Assembly (NCBI GenBank): GCA_007123015.1
Contig: SKSL01000264.1
Span: forward strand, 1 to 16,840
Origin: Natronohydrobacter sp.
GTDB lineage: Bacteria > Pseudomonadota > Alphaproteobacteria > Rhodobacterales > Rhodobacteraceae
Reading direction: 5' to 3'
Length of the DNA stretch: 16,840 bases
Part shown: piece after piece, positions 7,211 to 14,078 of the stretch
Position numbering within the stretch: position 1 is the stretch's first letter
Layout of the letters: each line of letters opens with the position of its first letter
Made by a program: the position numbers and the translations under genes
The notes under the pieces: generated by a model
Databases searched by the model: none
Seen by the model: the letters and a program-made list of their open reading frames with translations, nothing else
What the model was told of the DNA's origin: nothing

Positions 7211-8659
7211 ATGCAGATTCGCGAGGCGCTGACCTTTGACGACGTGCTTCTGGTGCCTGCAGCCTCTTCCGTGCTGCCCACGCAGGCCGATACATCGACG
7301 CAGGTCACGAAATCGATCCGGATGAATATTCCGCTGCTCTCTTCGGCCATGGATACAGTGACCGAAGCACGCATGGCGATTGCCATGGCGCAAATGGGCG
7401 GGATCGGCGTGATCCATCGCAATCTTGACGTGGACGCGCAGGCGCAGGAAGTGCGCCGCGTGAAGCGCTTCGAGTCGGGGATCGTCTTCGACCCGATCAC
7501 ACTGACGCCGGATCAGACCCTGCACGACGCAAAAGAACTGCAGGCGCGCTACAATGTGACAGGGTTTCCGGTGGTCGATGACAAGGGCCGCGTGCTGGGG
7601 ATCGTGACCAATCGCGATATGCGGTTCGCCAGCGATGACGCGACGCCCGTCAAGGTGATGATGACGCAGGATAATCTGGCGATCCTGCGCGAACCGGCGG
7701 ACCGGGATGAAGCGCGTTCGCTTATGCAGGCGCGGCGGATCGAGAAGCTGCTGGTCACCGACGGGCAGGGGCGGCTGACGGGTCTTCTGACCCTGCGCGA
7801 TATTGACCGGGCTGTGCTGCACCCTTCGGCCTGCAAGGATGATCTGGGGCGGCTGCGGGTCGCGGCGGCCTCGACTGTAGGTGATGCAGGCTATGAGCGG
7901 TCGATGGCACTGGTCGAGGCCGGCGTGGATCTGGTGGTGATCGACACGGCGCATGGCCATTCCGAAGGGGTTGCCAAGGCGGTCGAGCGGATCAAGGCGG
8001 CGTCAAACGAAGTGCAGGTGATCGCGGGCAATGTGGCCACGGGCGATGCCACGCGCGCGCTGATCGATGCGGGCGCCGATGCGGTCAAGGTGGGGATCGG
8101 ACCGGGGTCGATCTGCACGACGCGGGTTGTGGCTGGTGTTGGTGTGCCGCAACTGACGGCGATCATGGATTGCGCCGAAGCTTCTGGCGATGTGCCGATC
8201 ATCGCGGATGGCGGGATCAAGCTGTCGGGCGATTTCGCCAAGGCAATTGCAGCGGGCGCGTCTTGTGCGATGGTTGGCAGCGCGATTGCCGGCACAGATG
8301 AGGCTCCGGGCGAGATCATCCTGTATCAAGGCCGCAGCTACAAGAGTTACCGGGGCATGGGATCGCTTGGCGCGATGGCGCGCGGCTCGGCCGATCGCTA
8401 TTTCCAGAAGGATGCAGCCAGTGACAAGCTGGTGCCTGAAGGGATTGAAGGACAGGTGCCCTATAAGGGTGCGGTCGGCACAGTGGTCTATCAGATGGTA
8501 GGCGGGCTGCGCGCCGCGATGGGCTATACCGGCCATGGTACCGTTGATGCAATGCGCGGGCAGTGCCAATTCGTGCGCATCACCAATGCCGGGCTGAAGG
8601 AAAGCCATGTCCATGACGTGCGGATCACGCGCGAGAGTCCGAATTACCGGATCGGGTGA
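7211..8659 (+). CDS. guaB: Inosine-5'-monophosphate dehydrogenase
   Basis: GuaB oxidises IMP to XMP with NAD+, the committed step of guanine nucleotide synthesis. The 482-residue product has the standard architecture: a TIM barrel interrupted by a CBS-domain pair at about residues 92-204. GPGSICTT carries catalytic Cys302, IADGGI (331-336) binds the nucleotide phosphate, and YRGMGSLGAM and EGIEGQVPYKG form the mobile flap. The ATG at 7211 is favoured because MQIREALTFDDVLL is the conserved start and AGGAG lies at 7199-7203. A longer frame reaching back into the transporter gene is not credible. The 73-base leader holds a 6-bp inverted repeat (CTTTTC 7148-7153 / GAAAAG 7165-7170) of unknown meaning. 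The stop shares a base with the start of the exporter gene downstream. Confidence 0.97.
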   Translation: MQIREALTFDDVLLVPAASSVLPTQADTSTQVTKSIRMNIPLLSSAMDTVTEARMAIAMAQMGGIGVIHRNLDVDAQAQEVRRVKRFESGIVFDPITLTPDQTLHDAKELQARYNVTGFPVVDDKGRVLGIVTNRDMRFASDDATPVKVMMTQDNLAILREPADRDEARSLMQARRIEKLLVTDGQGRLTGLLTLRDIDRAVLHPSACKDDLGRLRVAAASTVGDAGYERSMALVEAGVDLVVIDTAHGHSEGVAKAVERIKAASNEVQVIAGNVATGDATRALIDAGADAVKVGIGPGSICTTRVVAGVGVPQLTAIMDCAEASGDVPIIADGGIKLSGDFAKAIAAGASCAMVGSAIAGTDEAPGEIILYQGRSYKSYRGMGSLGAMARGSADRYFQKDAASDKLVPEGIEGQVPYKGAVGTVVYQMVGGLRAAMGYTGHGTVDAMRGQCQFVRITNAGLKESHVHDVRITRESPNYRIG

Positions 8660-9438
8660 TGGGGTCTCTGAGTCAGGCCACACTCTTCGGCGACCCCGCA
8701 GCGCTGATCGCGGCGATTGTCGCAGTTTGCCTTGTGGGTCTGTCGAAAGGCGGGCTTGGCGGGGCTTTCGCGCTGATGGGCGTGCCGATCCTGTCGCTGG
8801 TCATGTCGCCCATTCAGGCCGCAGCCCTGTTACTTCCGCTCTTGCTGATGATGGATGTTGTCAGCCTGTGGACGTGGCGCGGCTGGTTCGACCGGGCGAC
8901 CCTGTTGCGCCTGCTGCCTGGGGCCTGTGTCGGCATCGGATTGGGCTGGGCGACGGCCGCCTATACCTCCGAGGCAATGGTGCGTCTGATGGTCGGGCTG
9001 GTTGCGCTGGGATTTGTCGGGCGCGTCTTGCTGGCCCGCAGCGGCGCACGCGCGCAGGGACAAAGCTGGGCGCGCGGCAGTTTCTGGGGGATCGGGGCAG
9101 GCTTTACGAGTTTCGTGGCCCATGCAGGCGGGCCGCCCTATCAGGTCTATGTGCTGCCGCTGCGCTTTGATCCGAAAGTCTATACCGGGACAAGTGTGAT
9201 CTTCTTTGCGGTGGTCAATGTGGTCAAGCTGGGGCCCTATGCGGCGCTGGGGCAGTTCGACCGGATGGTGCTGGTCTCGGCCTTTGCGCTCTTGCCGCTG
9301 GCCGCGGTATCAACTTTGCTGGGGGCGTGGATCATCAAGCGGATGCGGACCGAGGTGTTCTATCCGCTGATGTATGGTATGATCGCGCTGGTGGGGGTGA
9401 AGCTGGTCTGGGATGCTGTTTGGGCGTTGGTAGGGTGA
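8659..9438 (+). CDS. TauE/SafE family sulfite/organosulfonate-type exporter
   Basis: The 259-residue product is a hydrophobic inner-membrane protein of the TauE/SafE (DUF81) family, proposed to export sulfite, sulfoacetate or similar anions. It shows the internal-repeat layout of the family. The first half has the GLSKGGLGGAFALMGVPILSL-type loop (seen as VGLSKGGLGGAF and MGVPIL). The second half has the matching GAGFTSFVAHAGGPPYQVY segment, and a C-terminal GAWIIKRM helix cap follows. About eight membrane segments are visible. The ATG at 8659 overlaps the guaB TGA by one base (TGATG), so its translation is probably coupled to guaB; a GTG one codon upstream is an alternative. It ends 44 bases before the convergent GntR gene, with no clear terminator. 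Its last ~190 bases have a diverged second copy at 16626-16800. Confidence 0.85.
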   Translation: MGSLSQATLFGDPAALIAAIVAVCLVGLSKGGLGGAFALMGVPILSLVMSPIQAAALLLPLLLMMDVVSLWTWRGWFDRATLLRLLPGACVGIGLGWATAAYTSEAMVRLMVGLVALGFVGRVLLARSGARAQGQSWARGSFWGIGAGFTSFVAHAGGPPYQVYVLPLRFDPKVYTGTSVIFFAVVNVVKLGPYAALGQFDRMVLVSAFALLPLAAVSTLLGAWIIKRMRTEVFYPLMYGMIALVGVKLVWDAVWALVG

Positions 9439-9440
9439 GG
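9251..9440 (+). repeat. Direct repeat, copy 1: 3' end of the tauE-like gene
   Basis: This segment encodes the last ~62 residues of the exporter, from QFDRMV to the stop, and matches 16626-16800 in the same orientation. By eye about 85-90% of bases agree over the aligned positions. Copy 2 lacks 15 bases (five codons of the stretch YPLMYG). The two copies bracket the whole peptide-transporter / DUF1028 cluster. Confidence 0.85.
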
Positions 9441-9482
9441 GAAAATCAAGCCTGTCGCGTTCATTCGCATTCACGTCATACT

Positions 9483-10256
9483 CTAGATGATCTCTCGCTC
9501 TGGCAAGAACCGCTGGGTCAGAACCGTTTCCTGCATCAGCATCAATCGATGCGCGTTTTTCATATGTTCAAACATGATCTGCCGCGCTGCGACAGCATCG
9601 CCCGCGCGCAAGGCCGCAATCAAACGCGACTGGTAATCAAGCCCGGACGACCAAAGTTCGCGGTTCGGCTGGGCGTATAGACGACGGGAAACAGTGATTT
9701 CCGCCAGCATGTTGGCAGTGAACCGGATCAGGAACCTCAGCAGCGGATTTCCCGACATTTCCGCCAGCAGTGCGTGAAATCTGAGCGATTCAACATGCTG
9801 CTCCCGTTCTTCTTCGGCAGTGCGCGCGGCTTCCGAGTAGCAGGTCATGACATCCTCCAGCGCGGCAAGCTGAATTTCGTTCAGATGGCCTGCCAGACTT
9901 GCAGCCAGCTCTGGCTCCAGCGCTTGGCGGATTTGGTAGACATCATCGATCGTCAGATGTTCAAAATAGAAGTAATTGCCCAGAAGCGCCGTGGCTCTTG
10001 CTTCGGACACCTGATGCACAAATACCCCACCGCCTGGGCCTGTGCGTGATTTAACCAGTCCTTGCGCTTCCAGAATGCGGATCGCCTCGCGGATGGTGCC
10101 CTTGGCCATGCCGAACTGCGTGATCAGTTCGGTTTCCGACGGCAGGCGATGGCCTGGACCCCAACCATTCGCCATGACCCAGGACTTGATCTCTTCGGCG
10201 ATGCGCTGGGGGCGCGACAGGCGTTCAGGCGTCTCTGGGGTGGTGGCAGGCGGCAA
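9483..10256 (-). CDS. GntR-family transcriptional regulator, FadR/FCD subfamily
   Basis: The 257-residue product has an N-terminal winged helix-turn-helix at about residues 15-82, with the hallmark LPSETELITQFGMAKGT and REAIRILEAQGLV segments. A helical FCD ligand-binding domain spans about 100-235. Of the usual FCD metal-site histidines, those in FHALLAEMSGN and in FEHMKNA are visible. The His expected before RLIAALRAGD is replaced by a Tyr-Gln-Ser stretch, so metal binding may be altered or absent. Translation most likely starts at a TTG at 10256 with AAGGAG six bases upstream (10263-10268), inside the 3' end of the ATPase gene, a 32-base overlap. As last gene of the transporter operon it probably senses the imported compound or a product of it. 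The likely targets are the twin palindromes at 15691-15730. Which ligand it binds is unknown. Confidence 0.88.
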   Translation of the reverse strand: MPPATTPETPERLSRPQRIAEEIKSWVMANGWGPGHRLPSETELITQFGMAKGTIREAIRILEAQGLVKSRTGPGGGVFVHQVSEARATALLGNYFYFEHLTIDDVYQIRQALEPELAASLAGHLNEIQLAALEDVMTCYSEAARTAEEEREQHVESLRFHALLAEMSGNPLLRFLIRFTANMLAEITVSRRLYAQPNRELWSSGLDYQSRLIAALRAGDAVAARQIMFEHMKNAHRLMLMQETVLTQRFLPEREII

Positions 10257-11178
10257 ACTGGTCTCCTTCGATGGCCCTCAGCCTGGGCACCTCTGCCCGG
10301 CATAGCGCAGATGCGCGCGGGCAACGTCCGGCAAAGGCGCAGCCCGGTGGCGGGTTCAGCGGGTCCGGCAATTCCCCCGACTGCGCACCCCCGAGCGGGC
10401 GGCCCACGACCGGCGCCGAGTCCGCCAGCAGTTTGGTATAGGGATGGCGCGGCGCTGCAAAGACCTTTTCGGCAGGGCCGGTTTCCACAACCGAGCCGAA
10501 ATACAGGACAGCAATGCGGTCGCTGACGGCCTCGACCACAGCCAGATCATGGCTGATGAACAGATAGGTCAGATTGAATTCGACCTTCAGATCGGCCAGC
10601 AGGTTCAGGACCTGCGCCTGTACCGAGACATCCAGCGCCGACACGGGTTCATCAAGGATCAGAATACGCGGGCTGGCCGCAAGCGCGCGCGCGATCCCGA
10701 TGCGCTGGGCCTGCCCGCCGGAAAATTCATGCGGGTAGCGGTCCAGAAACTCGGGCCGCAGGTTCACAGCGTCGAACAGCTCGGCGATCCGCGCCTCAAG
10801 CGCCGCCCCGCGCATGCCATGCAACTGGCGCAGGGGCGCTTCCATGATCTGCCGGATCGTCTTGCGCGGGTTCAGGCTGGAAACCGGATCCTGAAACACA
10901 TACTGGATCAGCCGCCCGAAGGCCGCCGGATCAGCGCGGTCCAGCGCACGGCCTTCGATCTCGATCTCCCCGGCGCTGGGTGGCGAGAGCCCGACCAGCA
11001 TCCGCGCCAGTGTGGATTTGCCACAGCCCGACTCGCCCACGATGCCCAAAGTCTCGCCTTGGGCGACATCGAGCGAGACTGGCCGGACCGCATACACCTG
11101 CGCACGCGGCGGGCCGAACAAGCGTTTTCCGATATCAAAGCTCTTGGCAAGATCAGTGGTTTTCAGCGCGAGCGACAT
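10225..11178 (-). CDS. Dipeptide/oligopeptide ABC transporter ATP-binding protein, DppF/OppF type
   Basis: This cytoplasmic ATPase would pair with the ATPase half of the fused upstream protein to drive import. The 317-residue product has Walker A GESGCGKS (48-55), the Q-loop in VFQDP, ABC signature FSGGQAQ (152-158), Walker B ILILDEP (172-178) and switch His210 in ISHD. The C-terminal oligopeptide-transporter extension follows, with a four-cysteine pattern (Cys280, Cys286, Cys293, Cys311) of the kind seen in OppD/OppF-type subunits. The ATG at 11178 is chosen because GGAGGAA lies at 11182-11188 and MSLALKTTDLAKSF is a normal start; a longer open frame upstream is a shadow of the fused gene. 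It overlaps that gene by 26 bases and the GntR gene by 32. The substrate cannot be deduced; peptide-, nickel- and glutathione-type systems share these features. Confidence 0.92.
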   Translation of the reverse strand: MSLALKTTDLAKSFDIGKRLFGPPRAQVYAVRPVSLDVAQGETLGIVGESGCGKSTLARMLVGLSPPSAGEIEIEGRALDRADPAAFGRLIQYVFQDPVSSLNPRKTIRQIMEAPLRQLHGMRGAALEARIAELFDAVNLRPEFLDRYPHEFSGGQAQRIGIARALAASPRILILDEPVSALDVSVQAQVLNLLADLKVEFNLTYLFISHDLAVVEAVSDRIAVLYFGSVVETGPAEKVFAAPRHPYTKLLADSAPVVGRPLGGAQSGELPDPLNPPPGCAFAGRCPRASALCRAEVPRLRAIEGDQFAACHHPRDA

Positions 11179-13036
11179 GGGCTTCCTCCGGATACAGGCA
11201 GCGCACTTTGCGCGTAGCCCCTGTGAGTGCGATTTCACCGCTTTTGCAGGCCGCGCGGGCCTTTTCACAGCGGGGGGCGAAGGCGCAGCCATCAGGCAGT
11301 TGATCAACCGCAGGCGGCAGTCCGGGAATGGCGGCCAGCACGCGCTGTCCTTGCCCGAGTTCGGGCACACAGGCGATCAGGCGGCGCGTGTAGGGATGGG
11401 CGGGAGCGGCCAGAACCTCAGCCGTTGGTCCTGTCTCTACAATCCGCCCACCATACATGACGGCCACGCGGTCGCACAACTGGCCCACGACACCGAAATC
11501 ATGCGTGATGAACAGGATCGCCAGCCCCCGGCTTTGGCGCAACTCATCCAGCAGCGCGAGGATCTGGGCCTGCACTGTCACATCAAGCGCGGTCGTCGGT
11601 TCATCCGCGATGATGATGTCAGGATCATTCGCCAGCGCCATGGCAATGCCCACGCGCTGTCGCATCCCGCCTGACAACTCATGCGGATAGGCGCACATAC
11701 GGGCGGCTGCATTGGGGATGCGCACATCCTCCAGCAGTTTGACGGCGCGCTTGTGTGCCTCGGCATGGCTGACAGGGTCATGCACCCGGATCGCCTCGGT
11801 CAGTTGATCGCCGATGCGGTAGAGCGGGTGCAGGGTCGAAAGCGGGTCCTGAAAGATATAGGCCACGCGCCGCCCGCGCAGGCTGCGCAAGACCTCATAG
11901 GGCGCGCCGATCAGATCCTGACCTTCCAGCCGCACAGCGCCCCCGGTGATCACACCGGGCGGAGAGGCGACCAGCCCCATGACCGACAGCGCCGTCACGG
12001 ATTTGCCCGACCCGCTTTCGCCAATCAGCCCCAGACATTCGCCCGGCCGCAGATCAAGCGAGACCTGATTGACCGCCTTGTAGATGCGTTTGCCGATCTG
12101 GAACTGGGTGTCCAGCGCGTCGATGGTCAACAACCCATCGCCCTGCGCGGGTGGCACGTCGCGGCGGTCAACGCGCGTCGCTGCCATGGGCCGGGCCAGC
12201 GCGCCCGAGCGCAGGCGCGGATCGAGCGCATCGCGGATGCCATCGCCCAGCAGGTTCACCGACATGACGATCAGCAGGATCATCACGCCCGGCACGATAG
12301 AGGTATGCGGTGCCGTGATCAGCGCCGAGCGCGCCTCGCCCAGCATCGAGCCCAGATCAGCCTGTGGCGGCTGGCTGCCAAGACCGAGGAAGGAAAGACC
12401 GGCCGTTTCCAGAATCATCCAGCCGATGGTCGTGGACATCGCGATCACCACCACGGGCACGATATTGGGCACAACTTCGGTCAGCAGAATGCGCGCATGC
12501 CCCATCCCGGCCAGCCGCGCGGCATCGATGAATTCCCGATGCGCGATGCCCACAGTGACCCCGCGAATGTTGCGCGCGAAAAACGGGATATTCACAACGG
12601 CCACAGCGATCAGCGCATTCAGCAGCCCCGGCCCCAGCACTGCAACAATCGCAAGTGCGAGCAGGATATAGGGAAAAGCCATCAGCATATCGATGCCGCG
12701 CATGGTGACATTATCTGTGCGCCCCCCGAAATAGCCTGCCATCACCCCGATCGCAGCCCCCGCCAGCCCTGCGATCAGCGCCGCGGCAAAGCCCACAGCC
12801 AGTGACAGCCGCGTGCCCCACAGAAGGCGCGACAGCAGATCACGCCCCAGATGATCAGTGCCCAGCAGATGGCCGTCTGCCAGCGGGCGCAGATAGCGAT
12901 TGGCCGTGTTGGTCGCATTCGGCGGGTGCAGCGGCAGAAGCGGCGTCAATACCGCAAGGATGACTATGATCGCCAGCACGACTGCGCCAAAAGCAGCAAG
13001 ACGGTTGCGGAACAGAAGCGACAGGAACAGCTTCAT
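11153..13036 (-). CDS. Fused ABC permease (DppC type) and ATP-binding protein (DppD type)
   Basis: One 627-residue polypeptide joins two subunits that are usually separate. Residues 1 to about 276 form a DppC-like inner-membrane permease with about six membrane segments and the cytoplasmic coupling motif DAARLAGMGHARILLTEVVP (171-190). A linker of about 25 residues leads to an ATPase from about 302. It has Walker A GESGSGKS (339-346), Q-loop IFQDP, signature LSGGMRQ (454-460), Walker B IIIADEP (474-480) and His512 in ITHD. A C-terminal oligopeptide extension carries Cys584, Cys590, Cys597 and Cys613. The frame is open throughout with no internal stop, and both halves keep all key residues, so this is a true fusion rather than a frameshift artefact. 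The start overlaps the upstream permease gene by 4 bases (ATGA). Such permease/ATPase fusions are known but are the minority form. Confidence 0.92.
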   Translation of the reverse strand: MKLFLSLLFRNRLAAFGAVVLAIIVILAVLTPLLPLHPPNATNTANRYLRPLADGHLLGTDHLGRDLLSRLLWGTRLSLAVGFAAALIAGLAGAAIGVMAGYFGGRTDNVTMRGIDMLMAFPYILLALAIVAVLGPGLLNALIAVAVVNIPFFARNIRGVTVGIAHREFIDAARLAGMGHARILLTEVVPNIVPVVVIAMSTTIGWMILETAGLSFLGLGSQPPQADLGSMLGEARSALITAPHTSIVPGVMILLIVMSVNLLGDGIRDALDPRLRSGALARPMAATRVDRRDVPPAQGDGLLTIDALDTQFQIGKRIYKAVNQVSLDLRPGECLGLIGESGSGKSVTALSVMGLVASPPGVITGGAVRLEGQDLIGAPYEVLRSLRGRRVAYIFQDPLSTLHPLYRIGDQLTEAIRVHDPVSHAEAHKRAVKLLEDVRIPNAAARMCAYPHELSGGMRQRVGIAMALANDPDIIIADEPTTALDVTVQAQILALLDELRQSRGLAILFITHDFGVVGQLCDRVAVMYGGRIVETGPTAEVLAAPAHPYTRRLIACVPELGQGQRVLAAIPGLPPAVDQLPDGCAFAPRCEKARAACKSGEIALTGATRKVRCLYPEEAHVARAENH

Positions 13037-13980
13037 GTCTTGATCCTGGGGTCCAGCATGGCCTGCGCCACATCAACGACGATGTTAAAGCCCACATAGC
13101 AGGCCGCGATGAACACGACACCCCCCTGCACCAGCAGAATGTCACGGCGCAGGATCGCATCAACCAGCATCCGCCCCACACCGGGCCATTGGAACACGAT
13201 CTCGATATAGACGGCACCTGAGAGCACGAAGCCTGCCTGGATGCCAAGGACGGGGATGATGCCCACCATCGCTGCACGCAGCGCATGGCCCCAGATCACG
13301 CGGCGTTCCGGCACACCCTTGGCGCGGGCCGTGCGGATGAAATCCTGCCGCAGCACTTCCAGCATTGCCCCGCGCGACAGCCGCGCGACGACCCCCGTTG
13401 CAACCACCGCCAAGGCAATGGCGGGCATGGTCAGATGCCGGATCAGGTCAGGCAGATTGCCCCCGCCCCAGATCGAGAACATCCCCGAGACCGGCAGCCA
13501 GCGCAGTTGCACGGCAAAAAGCAGGATCATCATCATGCCAAGAAAAAAGGACGGCACGGAAATGCCAAGGATCACCACAAACGTGATCGCCTTGTCCGCC
13601 AGCCCGTATTGCCGCGAGGCCGACACGACGCCTGCAACGATCCCGAGAACCGCACAGAGGATGAACGCCGTGCCCGCCAAGATCAGCGTAGCCGAAAACC
13701 GGTCGAGGATTTCATCCAGCACAGGCCGGTTCAGCGCGAAAGAGCGCCCGAAATCGCCTTGCAGCATATTTCCAAGCCAGATGAAATATTGCCGCCAGAG
13801 TGGTTCATCGAGGCCCAGAAACCGGTTCAAACGCTCGACATTTTCTGGCGTGGCGAAACTGCCAAGGATCGCTGTGGCCGGATCGCCCGGGATCATCGCC
13901 ATGATCAGGAACACGATCACCGTGATGCCCAGCAGCACAGGAATGGCCGAGAGAAGCCGTTTCAGGATATAGCCGCCCAT
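13033..13980 (-). CDS. Dipeptide/oligopeptide ABC transporter permease, DppB type
   Basis: The 315-residue inner-membrane protein would form the transmembrane channel together with the permease half of the fused protein. It begins with GGYILKRLLSAIPVLLGITV, the typical DppB first helix with KRLL just before it. A periplasmic loop with NRFLGLDEPLWRQY and GDFGRSF follows, then the binding-protein-dependent permease domain with about five more membrane segments. The coupling (EAA) loop is RTARAKGVPERRVIWGHALR. The ATG at 13980 has a GGGG-type Shine-Dalgarno about nine bases upstream, which could pair with a CCCCC stretch near 14022-14026. It is separated from the binding-protein gene by 98 bases of hairpin-rich sequence and is coupled to the next gene by a 4-base overlap. 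The frame is complete. Confidence 0.92.
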   Translation of the reverse strand: MGGYILKRLLSAIPVLLGITVIVFLIMAMIPGDPATAILGSFATPENVERLNRFLGLDEPLWRQYFIWLGNMLQGDFGRSFALNRPVLDEILDRFSATLILAGTAFILCAVLGIVAGVVSASRQYGLADKAITFVVILGISVPSFFLGMMMILLFAVQLRWLPVSGMFSIWGGGNLPDLIRHLTMPAIALAVVATGVVARLSRGAMLEVLRQDFIRTARAKGVPERRVIWGHALRAAMVGIIPVLGIQAGFVLSGAVYIEIVFQWPGVGRMLVDAILRRDILLVQGGVVFIAACYVGFNIVVDVAQAMLDPRIKT

Positions 13981-13987
13981 GCGCGCA

Positions 13988-14026
13988 CCCCTGCTGTTTC
14001 ATCCTTGTCAAAATATCCTCAGGGGG
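13988..14026 (-). promoter_or_regulatory. Possible pairing that masks the permease ribosome-binding site
   Basis: On the transcript (minus strand) CCCCCTG (complement of 14020-14026) can pair with CAGGGG (complement of 13988-13993), whose GGGG is the only Shine-Dalgarno-like sequence before the dppB start. The intervening stretch contains GGATATTTTGACAAGGATG, related to the motif after lipA. The pairing could lower translation of the membrane subunits relative to the binding protein. This is an inference from complementarity only. Confidence 0.3.
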
Positions 14027-14030
14027 TGAA

Positions 14031-14069
14031 TTGGCGCGCCAGCGCCAAGAGGGGGCGCGAGCGCCCCCT
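14031..14069 (-). terminator. Two intercistronic hairpins just after the binding-protein gene
   Basis: Between the binding-protein stop and the permease gene lie two perfect hairpins. AGGGGGCG-CGAG-CGCCCCCT (14050-14069) has an 8-bp stem and 4-base loop. TTGGCG-CGCCAG-CGCCAA (14031-14048) has a 6-bp stem. They begin ten bases after the stop codon. No T-run follows the GC-rich stem, so they fit partial termination or protection of the upstream mRNA from 3' decay. Both are common ways to make binding protein in excess over the membrane subunits. Confidence 0.6.
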
Positions 14070-14078
14070 GACCCCGCT

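Noticed and set aside
11681..12805. Plus-strand open frame (374 codons) opposite the fused transporter gene
   Set aside because: Composition is His/Gln/Arg-rich without any domain and it mirrors a strongly conserved ABC transporter gene; a shadow frame.
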